A stretch of DNA of 49,985 bases. Source: an uncultured bacterium. Its GTDB lineage: Bacteria; Patescibacteriota; Minisyncoccia; Phycocordibacterales; CAIJYI01. The notes beneath the pieces were generated by a model. That model was given only the letters and a program-made list of their open reading frames with translations, was not told the DNA's origin and did not search any database. Both the position numbers and the translations under genes were made by a program. The stretch covers positions 1 to 49,985 of the forward strand of contig CAIJYI010000005.1 of the NCBI GenBank assembly GCA_903824855.1, in the 5' to 3' direction. The number at the start of each line of letters is the position of its first letter. The first letter of the stretch is position 1. This document shows, piece after piece, positions 30,156 through 38,779 of this stretch.

Positions 30156-32972
30156 TTAAACAACAATACTTACCAGCTTTCCTTTTACATAAATTATCTT
30201 TTTTACTTCTTTTCCGTCGGTCCATTTTGAAACTTCCGGAATGGTCATTGCGTACTCTTTGATTGATTCCTCTGACCCATTGCGTGCAACCTCAAAGGTC
30301 GCGCGAAGCTTTCCATTTACCTGAACTCCTATGGTCATCATCTCACTTGAAATTTTTGATTCATCATAAGTCGGCCATGCTTCATTATAGATAAATGTAT
30401 TGTGACCAAGTTCATGCCACAATTCATCGGTAATGTGAGGAGCAAGTGGTGCTAACAATTTCAGATATCCTTCGAATATTGCGACGGGTATCTTTTCCTC
30501 TTTTTCAAATTCGTTCAAAAGAATCATCATTTTTGAAATTACCGTATTGAATTTGAAATCTTCTATATCTTCCCCGACTTTCTTTATTGTCTGATTATAG
30601 AGAGTCTCTAATTTATTACTTAGTTCACATTCACCGACTTTATCGGAAATCTTCCAGACTTTTTCCAGAAAACGCCTCGGACCAATAATACTCTCAGTAC
30701 TCCAGGTAGAGGTTTGATCAAATGGCCCCATAAACATTTCATATACGCGTAAGGTGTCAGCCCCGTATAAATTGACGATATCATCGGGATTAATGACATT
30801 TCCCCACCGCTTGCTCATCTTCCTTCCGTCTTCAGCAAGGATATTACCGAGAAATTCGAGCCGTTTAAACGGTTCGGAATAATTTACTACCCCGATATCA
30901 AAAAGGAATTTATGCCAAAAACGCGCGTAAATAAGATGACGTGTTGCGTGATCACCCCCGACATAAACATCAACGGGTGACCAGTATTTTTCTTTTTCTT
31001 TATCAACCGGCGCATTTTGATTACGAGGATCAATGTATCGCAAATAGTACCAGGAAGACCCGGCCCAGTTTGGCATGGTGTTTGTTTCGCGTTTTGCGTT
31101 ACCGTTGCATTTTGGACATTTCACATCCACCCAACTATGGATATTTGCGAGCGGTGATTCCCCTGTTCCTGACGGCTCGTATGAATCCACGTCCGGTAAT
31201 TTCACCGGCAAATCTTTTTCCGGTACCGGAACGACTCCGCAATTCTCACAGTGAATGACAGGAATCGGTTCTCCCCAATATCTTTGACGAGAAAAAACCC
31301 AATCGCGAAGTTTGTAAGTAGTTTTTAATTTTCCTCCGGCGAATTCGGTGATGGATTTTTTCGCTTCATCTGACGTGAGACCTGAAAATTCTCCCGAATC
31401 CTTCATAATACCCGGCCCTGAATAAACATCATTATTTACCAAACGTGAAAAAACGAGTGAATGTAATTCATCTTTTACTTTATTTCTTACATCTTCTCTG
31501 GTTATCCATTCAACAGTAAACTTTCCTTTTTCATCATCTTCGTGTTGTGTTGAAACCGTATCGTTATCAATAAGTTCAAAGTATAATCCGATTGCTTCAA
31601 TTTCTCTGTTTACTCCTTTGGAATGTGCAATGTAATGATGGTGAATTTTTTCGGAAGAAGAAATAAATTTCAAGTTTTTATAACCGGTTTCTTCTTCGAT
31701 TTCCCGAAGGGCGCATGCGATAGAATCTTCATCACCTTCTCTTCCCCCGCCGACAAAAAGATTTCCTCCCAATTTTTCACCCCAATTAATAGAGAGAAAA
31801 GTATCATTCATTGTATTATGAACAACGGCGACAATACTTTTTCGAAATTCTTCATTTTCTCTTTTTTCTCCCGTTATCGGTTCGATGACTGTTTTTATCG
31901 GAATATCAAACTTTTTTGCAAAAGCGAGATCTCTTTCGTCATGAGCAGGTACGGCCATAATGGCACCGGTTCCGTAGTGAGCCAAAACATAATCAGCGAT
32001 AAAAATTGGAAGCTCCTCTTTATTTACTGGATTTACAGCAAAAATCCCTTCAAGTTTTACTCCGGTCTTTTCTTTACCTTCGGCAGTTCTTTCGATTTCT
32101 GTTTTCTTTTTTACTTCCTCACGATACGCCTCAACATCATTCCAATTTCTAATATCTCTTTTCCATTCATCGATTAATTTGTGTTCAGGAGAAAGAACAA
32201 CGTATGTTGCGCCAAAAAGAGTATCGGGCCTTGTTGTAAATACTTTAAACGAGGATTCGTTTGTCGTCGTAAATTCCAATTCTGCGCCTTCTGATCTTCC
32301 AATCCAATTCCTTTGCGCTTCTTTCACATGATTCGGCCAATTGAGCGAATCGAGGTCTTCGATAAGTCTGTCGGCGTAATCAGTAATGCGAAGAACCCAC
32401 TGTCTCATAGGTTTCTTTTCGACGGTTGTTCCGCATCGTTCACAGGAATTTCCATCAAGGTCTTCATTCGCTAATCCCGTCTGACAACTCGGGCACCAAT
32501 TTACCGGTTCAAATGATTCATAGGCGAGTCCTTTCTCGAGCATTTTCAAGAATATCCATTGCGTCCATTTATAGTATTTTGTATCGGTAGTATTTATTTC
32601 CCTCTCCCAGTCATAATTGAAACCGATGTTTGAAAGTTGTTCTTTAAACCGCGCGACATTTTTCTCCACGGCAACCCGCGGATGAATCTTATTTTTTATG
32701 GCATATTGTTCTGCTGGCAAACCAAAAGCGTCCCACCCCATCGGATGCAATATATTGTATCCGTTCATTTTTTTGAAACGAGAGTAGATGTCTGAAGCGA
32801 TGTATCCTTTCGGATGTCCAACATGAAGACCTTCTCCTGAAGGAAAAGGAAACATGTCCAGAATGTAACACTTTGGTTTATCGCCACCTTCCTCCGTTTT
32901 GTAGATTTCGTGTTTCTCCCACTCGTGTTGCCACATCTTTTCGATTTTTGAGTGATTGTATTCCTTTGTCAT
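30156..32972 (-). CDS. leuS: Leucine-tRNA ligase with an inserted Nudix domain
   Basis: LeuS charges tRNA-Leu. The 938-aa product has the HIGH motif HVGH (50-53, in FPFPSGEGLHVGHPKGY), zinc Cys pairs C160/C163 with C177/C180 and C575/C578 with C619/C622, and the editing motifs TTRPDTLFGAT (246-256) and D345 in VPAHDERD. KMSKR is at 718-722 and the C-terminal anticodon domain is complete. It is some 80-130 aa longer than usual because residues about 371-512 hold a foreign domain inside the editing (CP1) domain, between IPIKTVIEP and YSGPGIMKDSGEFSGL. That domain has a full 23-residue Nudix box at 409-431 (G-x5-E-x7-REIEEETGY). The -10 lies eight bases from the ATG. No clear terminator is seen. 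Confidence 0.96.
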   Translation of the reverse strand: MTKEYNHSKIEKMWQHEWEKHEIYKTEEGGDKPKCYILDMFPFPSGEGLHVGHPKGYIASDIYSRFKKMNGYNILHPMGWDAFGLPAEQYAIKNKIHPRVAVEKNVARFKEQLSNIGFNYDWEREINTTDTKYYKWTQWIFLKMLEKGLAYESFEPVNWCPSCQTGLANEDLDGNSCERCGTTVEKKPMRQWVLRITDYADRLIEDLDSLNWPNHVKEAQRNWIGRSEGAELEFTTTNESSFKVFTTRPDTLFGATYVVLSPEHKLIDEWKRDIRNWNDVEAYREEVKKKTEIERTAEGKEKTGVKLEGIFAVNPVNKEELPIFIADYVLAHYGTGAIMAVPAHDERDLAFAKKFDIPIKTVIEPITGEKRENEEFRKSIVAVVHNTMNDTFLSINWGEKLGGNLFVGGGREGDEDSIACALREIEEETGYKNLKFISSSEKIHHHYIAHSKGVNREIEAIGLYFELIDNDTVSTQHEDDEKGKFTVEWITREDVRNKVKDELHSLVFSRLVNNDVYSGPGIMKDSGEFSGLTSDEAKKSITEFAGGKLKTTYKLRDWVFSRQRYWGEPIPVIHCENCGVVPVPEKDLPVKLPDVDSYEPSGTGESPLANIHSWVDVKCPKCNGNAKRETNTMPNWAGSSWYYLRYIDPRNQNAPVDKEKEKYWSPVDVYVGGDHATRHLIYARFWHKFLFDIGVVNYSEPFKRLEFLGNILAEDGRKMSKRWGNVINPDDIVNLYGADTLRVYEMFMGPFDQTSTWSTESIIGPRRFLEKVWKISDKVGECELSNKLETLYNQTIKKVGEDIEDFKFNTVISKMMILLNEFEKEEKIPVAIFEGYLKLLAPLAPHITDELWHELGHNTFIYNEAWPTYDESKISSEMMTIGVQVNGKLRATFEVARNGSEESIKEYAMTIPEVSKWTDGKEVKKIIYVKGKLVSIVV
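31437..31862 (-). other. Nudix hydrolase domain inside leuS
   Basis: This part encodes about residues 371-512 of LeuS. It contains the complete Nudix signature at residues 409-431 (about 31680-31748), with the metal-binding Glu residues E424, E427 and E428. A strand LGGNLFVGGG precedes it, and the later parts IEAIGLYFELID and KFTVEWITREDV fit the fold. The domain boundaries are approximate. Confidence 0.88.
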
Positions 32973-32980
32973 ATCCTTGC

Positions 32981-33009
32981 AGTATATCGTAATTGTGGCG
33001 TAATTTCAA
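32981..33009 (-). promoter_or_regulatory. Promoter of leuS, leaderless-like spacing
   Basis: On the minus strand TTGAAA (33009-33004), a 17-nt spacer and TATACT (32986-32981), then eight bases to the ATG at 32972. Confidence 0.75.
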
Positions 33010-33025
33010 TGTGTAACGATAGCAA

Positions 33026-33052
33026 CAAAAAAACCCACTCTAAGGGGTGGAT
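33026..33052 (-). terminator. Intrinsic terminator after dgkA
   Basis: On the minus strand ATCCAC pairs with GTGGGT (one wobble) around an eight-base loop, then seven U. Confidence 0.7.
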
Positions 33053-33066
33053 TCATATTTCAAAAA

Positions 33067-33420
33067 TTAGAGAACGTAAGGCAAAAAGATAATCGTTCCG
33101 ACGACCACAGCCGAGAGTGCCGAAAATAAAACCATTCCTGCTGCGACATCTTTGGCAATCTTTGCATGTTTACTGTATTCAATAATAAGGATGTCTGTCA
33201 TTGATTCGATTGCGGTATTCAGGAGTTCTGCCGTGATTACGAGAGAGATGGAAAAAAGAAGAATGATTGATTCAGTTTGAGTAATACCAAAATAACAGCC
33301 GGCGAGAATGACGAGTATTGCAAAGGAAAGATGGACAACAAAATTTGGTTGTGAAGTGAACGCATAGCGAAGTCCTTCCCATGCGTGTTTAAATGATATC
33401 AGATGAACGCGACGTTTCAT
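33067..33420 (-). CDS. dgkA: Diacylglycerol/undecaprenol kinase family protein
   Basis: DgkA-type membrane kinases phosphorylate undecaprenol (Gram-positive type) or diacylglycerol, feeding lipid carriers for envelope synthesis. The 117-aa product has the cytosolic amphipathic start (SFKHAWEGLRYAFTSQPNF), three membrane helices and the catalytic signature ELLNTAIESMTD (about 65-76). Length and motif fit the family. It lies 11 nt downstream of the RsiV-like gene in one operon. Undecaprenol kinase is more likely than a true diacylglycerol kinase in such cells. Confidence 0.92.
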   Translation of the reverse strand: MKRRVHLISFKHAWEGLRYAFTSQPNFVVHLSFAILVILAGCYFGITQTESIILLFSISLVITAELLNTAIESMTDILIIEYSKHAKIAKDVAAGMVLFSALSAVVVGTIIFLPYVL

Positions 33421-33431
33421 TTTTGTATTTT

Positions 33432-34256
33432 TTATTTAAATAATTTCGGATTTATAATAGATTTCAATTCAGAGTCGTTAACAGAAATTTCGAATTGTGG
33501 AGCGCCGTCAGAGTATGGTCCAATTTGATAACTTTGGAATTGAAAAATAATGGAATCCTCGGAAATGAAGAAGGTGCCAAAATTTTCAATTTTAGGATCA
33601 AGGCCGGCTCCGAAAGAAACGTCCTTCGGATTAAAATTGATATCCGGGTCTTTTGTAAAATGAGCGATTGCTAAATGCGAAATGACTCCTAAGTAATCAG
33701 AATTCGGAAGGAATAAATCAGCAAGACTATATTTCTTTCCGTTCATATCAAACGTTTCCGATGAAAATTGAGAATTTCCATGCGCACCCCCGTCAAAACG
33801 GTAATCGGTATAGAGATATGATAAAAGTTTTTTACCATGAAAGTAAGAGACTTCTCCGTCAGCATTTACTCCATAGGCGGTTTGAATATCAGTAGAGTTT
33901 GGATAATCAGCGATAAATGAATCAATGAATTCGTTTACGTGTTTCTTGGCAAAATCGGATGATGGTGTGTTTGAGGGATATTTTCCTGTCGCTTCAAGAA
34001 GATTTGGAACAATACCATTTTTTGAAGGAAAGGCCGATTTTTGTATCGTGGCAAAAATAATTTTAGCGGGGGTAACAACATTAGGAAGCCCAGAAACAAC
34101 CTTTGGTGTTGTCGTAGCAAAATCCGCATTTCCGGGATTGATCGACATATTATTTGAGACCCACCAAATACCGACACAGACAAGCGCGGTGAAGAGCAAC
34201 ATGGAGCCAACCCATTCTCCGACCAAAGCATCATTTTTATTTTTATTGTACGCCAT
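33432..34256 (-). CDS. Membrane-anchored RsiV/DUF3298-like protein
   Basis: A 274-aa protein with one membrane helix (about 15-34, WVGSMLLFTALVCVGIWWV) and an extracytoplasmic domain. The C-terminal 150 residues have DYRFDGGAHGNSQFSSETFD, KKYSLADLFLPNSDYLGVIS and SYQIGPYSDGAPQFEIS, the pattern of the DUF3298 domain found in the anti-sigma factor RsiV, in PdaC and in lysozyme-binding proteins. No sigma-binding region is seen on the short cytosolic side, so an anti-sigma role is unlikely. The -10 lies seven bases before the ATG. dgkA follows by 11 nt. Confidence 0.85.
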   Translation of the reverse strand: MAYNKNKNDALVGEWVGSMLLFTALVCVGIWWVSNNMSINPGNADFATTTPKVVSGLPNVVTPAKIIFATIQKSAFPSKNGIVPNLLEATGKYPSNTPSSDFAKKHVNEFIDSFIADYPNSTDIQTAYGVNADGEVSYFHGKKLLSYLYTDYRFDGGAHGNSQFSSETFDMNGKKYSLADLFLPNSDYLGVISHLAIAHFTKDPDINFNPKDVSFGAGLDPKIENFGTFFISEDSIIFQFQSYQIGPYSDGAPQFEISVNDSELKSIINPKLFK

Positions 34257-34263
34257 ATACTCT

Positions 34264-34269
34264 ATTATA
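34264..34269 (-). promoter_or_regulatory. -10 box of the RsiV-like gene, leaderless spacing
   Basis: TATAAT on the minus strand is followed by AGAGTAT and the ATG at 34256. The -35 region is weak. Confidence 0.65.
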
Positions 34270-34315
34270 TATGAGAATGGAGAATAGATAAAATAATTAT
34301 TGCCCCTGCCGTATT

Positions 34316-35713
34316 TTATTCTTCGTAATTATAGATGTTTGTTTGCCCCGGTCGTGCACTCGTATATCCATAGTCGACATCAATATGAAGAGAACCTGAT
34401 TTTTCCCTATTAAAACGTATCCCGTAAATATTTGAAGGAGGTTTTGTTGCTCCCGTCGCGGATAGATTATATTCCTTTGCCAATTGATCCATGACATTAT
34501 CCTCCTCTCCTCCCCAACACATAAAACTACCAACTGCGCCACCCGGCTTTACGACGAGAGATGAACGGTTTTGCCCGATGCCAAAGACATGCTCCCAATC
34601 CTTTCTTTTTTCTTCAATTTTTCCGGGGTCAAATTGATGAGTTAAACCATGTTGATTTATCCAAATGAAATCAGCGAGAGGAAAAGGTTGTCCGGAAATC
34701 GGGGGTGCAATATGAGAAAGACCGTTTAGAAGTCTGTCTCGAGGAGATTCATCGGAAGAATATTCCATTATTCTTGTTTTCATTCCAAGGCGAGATGCCT
34801 CCTCCCGAAGTTGTTTATGAATTCCTTTTTTGTTACTGAATGCCCCGTTATGATCCTCGTACGCACTGCACATAACTCCATATGGTTCACCGGATTGAAG
34901 CGGAGTCATCTGTTCGGCCAAAAATTCAGTGTCATAACGACCAAAAAATCTAATTTGTTCAGGTCCGGAAAAAAGATGCTCGGATGAACCCGGCGAAATT
35001 TTTTCTAAATCTTTAATCGCTGAAAGATTTGGAATAACGGAATGCGGAAATTCAGATTTACTCCATTTACGAATGAGATCGGCTGAACCCAAATTAAATC
35101 TGCCGGCTACTTCTCTGATTATTTTATATCCTGAGGGTTCCAAAAATAATTCTTTCGCTCGATTTAATTCATCTTGAGTATATCCGGACTGTAAATATTT
35201 TTCCTTTAAGGTCGAATCATCTCCCATTTCTGAAATTAAATTCTCACTCGCCTTCAAATCGTTCTCCTTTTTTAGTGGCGGAAGAAAATCAACTATTTTA
35301 TTTTGTGGAAGAATCTTGTTATCTTCATCCGGCTCTGACGCAATAAACTCATCAGCCCAACGACGAATGGTCTCAGTATCTCCTATGAGCATCGAGAAAT
35401 AATTCAACAATCTACGACGACTTTTATCTTCCTCAGAAGCGTTAGATTCAGCGGAAACCCCAGTTGATTTTGCCATCTCAGAGAACGGTAACATAGAATG
35501 TACAAAAGAGAGCATTAATTCAAACGCCAATTCAGGGTCTTTCTCGGAAAAAATTATTTCAAATTGTTTTCGACAAGTTTCCGCAACTTCCGTTTTATTC
35601 GGAAAATTCGGATCCACTCTCCATTGATAAATCGAATCGGCAAAGGTTGCAGACTCTTTTCTCATTCTGTCATTTTTTTCCTTTTCCAAAAATATTTTTT
35701 CGTCATTTTCCAT
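34316..35713 (-). CDS. Possible caspase-like (clan CD) protein
   Basis: A 465-aa soluble protein with no recognised family. The N-terminal half (1-235) is helical and charged. The C-terminal half looks like an alpha/beta domain: YGVMCSAYEDHNGAF (278-292), a helix HKQLREEASRLGMK, the strand FIWINQHG (349-356) with H355-G356, and SLVVKPGGAVGSFMCWGGEE (385-404) with C399. A His-Gly after one strand and a Cys-x-Gly after the next strand is the catalytic layout of caspase, metacaspase and CHAT proteases. This is a reading by pattern only; if it is a peptidase, H355 and C399 are the dyad. The -10 lies six bases before the ATG. Confidence 0.65.
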   Translation of the reverse strand: MENDEKIFLEKEKNDRMRKESATFADSIYQWRVDPNFPNKTEVAETCRKQFEIIFSEKDPELAFELMLSFVHSMLPFSEMAKSTGVSAESNASEEDKSRRRLLNYFSMLIGDTETIRRWADEFIASEPDEDNKILPQNKIVDFLPPLKKENDLKASENLISEMGDDSTLKEKYLQSGYTQDELNRAKELFLEPSGYKIIREVAGRFNLGSADLIRKWSKSEFPHSVIPNLSAIKDLEKISPGSSEHLFSGPEQIRFFGRYDTEFLAEQMTPLQSGEPYGVMCSAYEDHNGAFSNKKGIHKQLREEASRLGMKTRIMEYSSDESPRDRLLNGLSHIAPPISGQPFPLADFIWINQHGLTHQFDPGKIEEKRKDWEHVFGIGQNRSSLVVKPGGAVGSFMCWGGEEDNVMDQLAKEYNLSATGATKPPSNIYGIRFNREKSGSLHIDVDYGYTSARPGQTNIYNYEE

Positions 35714-35719
35714 CTGTCT

Positions 35720-35748
35720 ATTATATATGAAAATAAGAAATAGACCAA
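35720..35748 (-). promoter_or_regulatory. Promoter of the caspase-like gene, leaderless spacing
   Basis: On the minus strand TTGGTC (35748-35743), a 17-nt spacer and TATAAT (35725-35720), then AGACAG and the ATG at 35713. Confidence 0.7.
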
Positions 35749-35861
35749 AAAAACACTGTTTTATACTTATTTATAGTATATTACACTCGAGTAATTACTC
35801 CACGCTCTTTTTATAAAATCTATATTTTATATCCACTACAAAAAAATCAAATTGCCTATTC

Positions 35862-35939
35862 CGTCATTCTGAATTTAGTTCAGAATCCACGTCTTTTAGT
35901 TTATGATCCATGGATTCCAGCTCGTGGGCTGGAATGACG
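35862..35939. repeat. Palindromic MITE/REP-like element
   Basis: A 78-bp element bounded by inverted CGTCATTC/GAATGACG ends (35862-35869 and 35932-35939). It holds two perfect hairpins: ATTCTGAA/TTCAGAAT (35866-35886) and ATTCCAGC/GCTGGAAT (35914-35935). It lies in the 358-bp gap between the caspase-like gene and ppdK. The rest of that gap holds only promoters and the ppdK leader. Confidence 0.65.
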
Positions 35940-35972
35940 ACGAGGGAGTGTGAATAGTCACTTCAGCAATAG

Positions 35973-36001
35973 TTGACAATTACCGTCTTTTGTAATATAA
36001 T
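35973..36001 (+). promoter_or_regulatory. Full-consensus promoter of ppdK
   Basis: TTGACA (35973-35978), a 17-nt spacer and TATAAT (35996-36001), a perfect sigma-70 consensus and the strongest promoter in the window. The leader is about 64 nt, with small stems (CCAA/TTGG, AGCCA/TGGCT near 36009-36034) and a strong SD. Confidence 0.9.
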
Positions 36002-36071
36002 CGCAACTAGCCAAGTCACTTTGGAAATGGCTCCTTGAAACAACATTTACTACCTTTAAGGAGGGTAAAAA

Positions 36072-38714
36072 ATGTCTAAAAAGTATGTATACAGTTTCCA
36101 TGAAGGTAATGGATCTGACAAGATGCTTCTCGGCGGAAAAGGCGCAAACCTCTGCGAAATGACCCAAATTGGGCTCAACATTCCTGCAGGTTTTGTTATC
36201 TCCACAGAAGCGTGTCTTAAATATCTAGCCGATGAAACGGCTCCCCTTCCAAAATCTCTCAAAAATGAAGTATTACTTCAAATGAAGGAATTGGAAAAAC
36301 AAACAGGAAAAAAATTTGGTTCTGCCAAAGACCCTCTTCTTGTTTCCGTCCGTTCAGGCGGTGCTATGTCTATGCCCGGAATGATGGATACAATTCTAAA
36401 CCTTGGGCTTAACGAAACGACTATTAAAGGTCTTATCGAAAAAACAGCAAACCCTCGCTTCGCTTGGGATGCCTATCGACGTTTTGTTCAACTTTTCGGA
36501 AAGGTCGCTCTTGGTGTTCGTGATGAATGTTTTGATGTCGTCTTTGACGAGATTAAACACCGTTCAAATGTGACAAAAGACGTTGACCTGACAGCTGAAG
36601 ATCTTGAGGAAGCAACTTACTCTTTCCTTCGTGTCGTAGCTGATGTTACAGGAAAACCTTTTCCAAGCGATCCTTATGATCAATTGGAAATTGCGATACT
36701 CGCCGTCTTCCGTTCTTGGAATGGTAAACGTGCCAGAGATTATCGAAAACAATTCCATATCACTCCCGCGATGGCCAACGGAACAGCAGTAAATATTGTT
36801 ACGATGGTTTTCGGAAATATGGGTAATGATTCAGCGACAGGCGTCGGTTTTACCAGAGACCCCGGTACCGGTGAAAATGTAATGTACGGCGAATACCTCA
36901 CTGACGCTCAAGGCGAAGATGTGGTTGCCGGCATTCGTACACCAAAACCTGTGAAGGAAATGGAAACTGAAATGCCTGAGATGTATCGACAACTCGTCGA
37001 ATTGCGCAACAAATTGGAAGCGCATTATCACGAGGTGCAAGACTATGAATACACTATTGAAAAAGGTGTACTTTACTGTCTTCAAACACGCAACGGAAAA
37101 ATGAATACCGTCGCGCAAGTACGTACATCCGTTGAAATGGCACAAGATAATTTGATCTCTCGGAAAAATGCGGTTCTCCGTGTAAAACCCGATGACCTCA
37201 CTCAACTCTTGAGTCCTCAAATTGATAAATCGCACGCAGGAAAACCGATTGCCACAGGGCTTTCAGCTTCTCCCGGTGCGGCATCAGGAGCTATCGTTTT
37301 CGATGCTAATGACGCTGAAACATGGAGAGATGCCGGTCACAAAGTTATTTTGGTTCGTGAAGAAACGAAACCGGAAGACATACACGGCTTCTTCGCATCA
37401 GTGGGTATTCTCACTAGTCGAGGAGGAAAAACATCACACGCCGCTGTTGTTGCGAGAGGTATGGGTAAACCATGCGTCGCAGGAGCTGAAGGTATTAAAG
37501 TTGATGTACGTGCAAAACTTGCAACGGTCGGCGAGCATAAACTTCATGAAGGCGATATCATCACTATTGATGGTGGAACCGGAAAAGTATATCTCGGCGA
37601 AATACCTGTTATACCACCCGAATTTTCCGAAGAATTAAAAACACTTCTTTCATGGGCAGATACATTTGCAACACTTAAAGTGCGCGCGAATGCCGACACC
37701 CCTGACGGAGCGAAAAAGGCACGGGAATACGGTGCAACCGGTATCGGACTTGTTCGTACGGAACGAATGTTCAATGACGTCGACAGACTTCCAATCATGG
37801 TAGACATGATTGTTGCCGATACTATTAAACAAAGAACGGCTGCGCTTGCGAAACTCGGTAAAATGCAACGGGAAGATTTTAAACAAATTTTCCTCACCAT
37901 GGCACCGCTTCCTGTGACAGTACGTTTACTTGATCCTCCGCTTCACGAATTTTTACCTGGAGAATTTGATCTCTTGGACAAAATCGCTGAAACAAAGGAA
38001 ACCGGCGAATCTGCTCATGCGGTAAAATTATTGGCCGCTGTAAGGTCATTAAAGGAAACAAATCCAATGCTTGGACACCGCGGTGTACGACTTGGATTGA
38101 CTGATCCTAATATTTATCAAATGCAAATTCATGCGATATTGGAAGCGACTGCAGATTGTGAAGAACAAGGCGTACACGTGGTTCCTGAAATCATGATACC
38201 CCAAGTTATCACCGTCCAAGAAATCGATCCGATATTAAAATGGGCTAAAGAAATTGCTGCCGATATTGCGAAGAAACGAAATATCGTCGTAAAATTCTCA
38301 TTCGGTACCATGATGGAAACAGTTCGCGCGTGTCTACGAGCCGACAAGCTTGCAGAAACCGCAGAGTTTTTCTCATTCGGAACAAACGACTTATCACAAG
38401 CGACATTCTCTTTCTCAAGAGAAGACGCGGAAAACAAGTTCTTGCCATTTTATAATGAACAAGAAATTCTTATTGATAATCCGTTCGAAATATTGGATGT
38501 ATACGGCGTCGGAAAACTTATGCGAATGGCCGTCGAAGATGGTCGCAAAGTTCGTCCAAATCTTAAAGTCGGTATATGTGGAGAACATGGTGGTGAACCA
38601 CGTTCAATAACATTCTGCCATTCTATAGGATTGTCATATGTCTCCTGCTCACCATTGCGAATTCCAATCGCACGGTTAGCCGCAGCTCATGCTTCCCTAA
38701 ATGAAAAGAAATAG
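36072..38714 (+). CDS. ppdK: Pyruvate, phosphate dikinase
   Basis: PPDK interconverts pyruvate + ATP + phosphate and phosphoenolpyruvate + AMP + pyrophosphate, and can run either way. The 880-aa product is complete. The N-terminal ATP-grasp has GGKGANLCEM (21-30) and VRSGGAMSMPGMMDTILNLG (93-112). The swivelling phospho-His domain has TSRGGKTSHAAVVARGMGKP with H456. The C-terminal PEP/pyruvate barrel has GIGLVRTERMF, FSFGTNDLSQATFSFSREDA and GICGEHGGEP. The usual GGMTSH is GGKTSH here. The SD (AAGGAGGG) sits eight bases before the ATG and the promoter is a perfect consensus, so high expression is likely. Confidence 0.97.
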   Translation: MSKKYVYSFHEGNGSDKMLLGGKGANLCEMTQIGLNIPAGFVISTEACLKYLADETAPLPKSLKNEVLLQMKELEKQTGKKFGSAKDPLLVSVRSGGAMSMPGMMDTILNLGLNETTIKGLIEKTANPRFAWDAYRRFVQLFGKVALGVRDECFDVVFDEIKHRSNVTKDVDLTAEDLEEATYSFLRVVADVTGKPFPSDPYDQLEIAILAVFRSWNGKRARDYRKQFHITPAMANGTAVNIVTMVFGNMGNDSATGVGFTRDPGTGENVMYGEYLTDAQGEDVVAGIRTPKPVKEMETEMPEMYRQLVELRNKLEAHYHEVQDYEYTIEKGVLYCLQTRNGKMNTVAQVRTSVEMAQDNLISRKNAVLRVKPDDLTQLLSPQIDKSHAGKPIATGLSASPGAASGAIVFDANDAETWRDAGHKVILVREETKPEDIHGFFASVGILTSRGGKTSHAAVVARGMGKPCVAGAEGIKVDVRAKLATVGEHKLHEGDIITIDGGTGKVYLGEIPVIPPEFSEELKTLLSWADTFATLKVRANADTPDGAKKAREYGATGIGLVRTERMFNDVDRLPIMVDMIVADTIKQRTAALAKLGKMQREDFKQIFLTMAPLPVTVRLLDPPLHEFLPGEFDLLDKIAETKETGESAHAVKLLAAVRSLKETNPMLGHRGVRLGLTDPNIYQMQIHAILEATADCEEQGVHVVPEIMIPQVITVQEIDPILKWAKEIAADIAKKRNIVVKFSFGTMMETVRACLRADKLAETAEFFSFGTNDLSQATFSFSREDAENKFLPFYNEQEILIDNPFEILDVYGVGKLMRMAVEDGRKVRPNLKVGICGEHGGEPRSITFCHSIGLSYVSCSPLRIPIARLAAAHASLNEKK

Positions 38715-38734
38715 GAAGATTCCTTAAATACAAA

Positions 38735-38768
38735 CCCCCCGAAACGTAATGTTTCGGGGGGATTTTTT
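38735..38768 (+). terminator. Intrinsic terminator after ppdK
   Basis: An 11-bp perfect stem (CCCCCCGAAAC with GTTTCGGGGGG) followed by ATTTTTT. Confidence 0.92.
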
Positions 38769-38779
38769 ATCTTCATATT

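Noticed and set aside
31623..32177. Plus-strand ORF of 184 codons
   Set aside because: It lies wholly inside leuS on the opposite strand and has no SD or promoter, and the leuS motifs here are intact.
36003..36071. ppdK leader as a riboswitch
   Set aside because: Only short stems are seen in 64 nt, with no match to a known class and no terminator or SD-masking alternative that I can draw with confidence.
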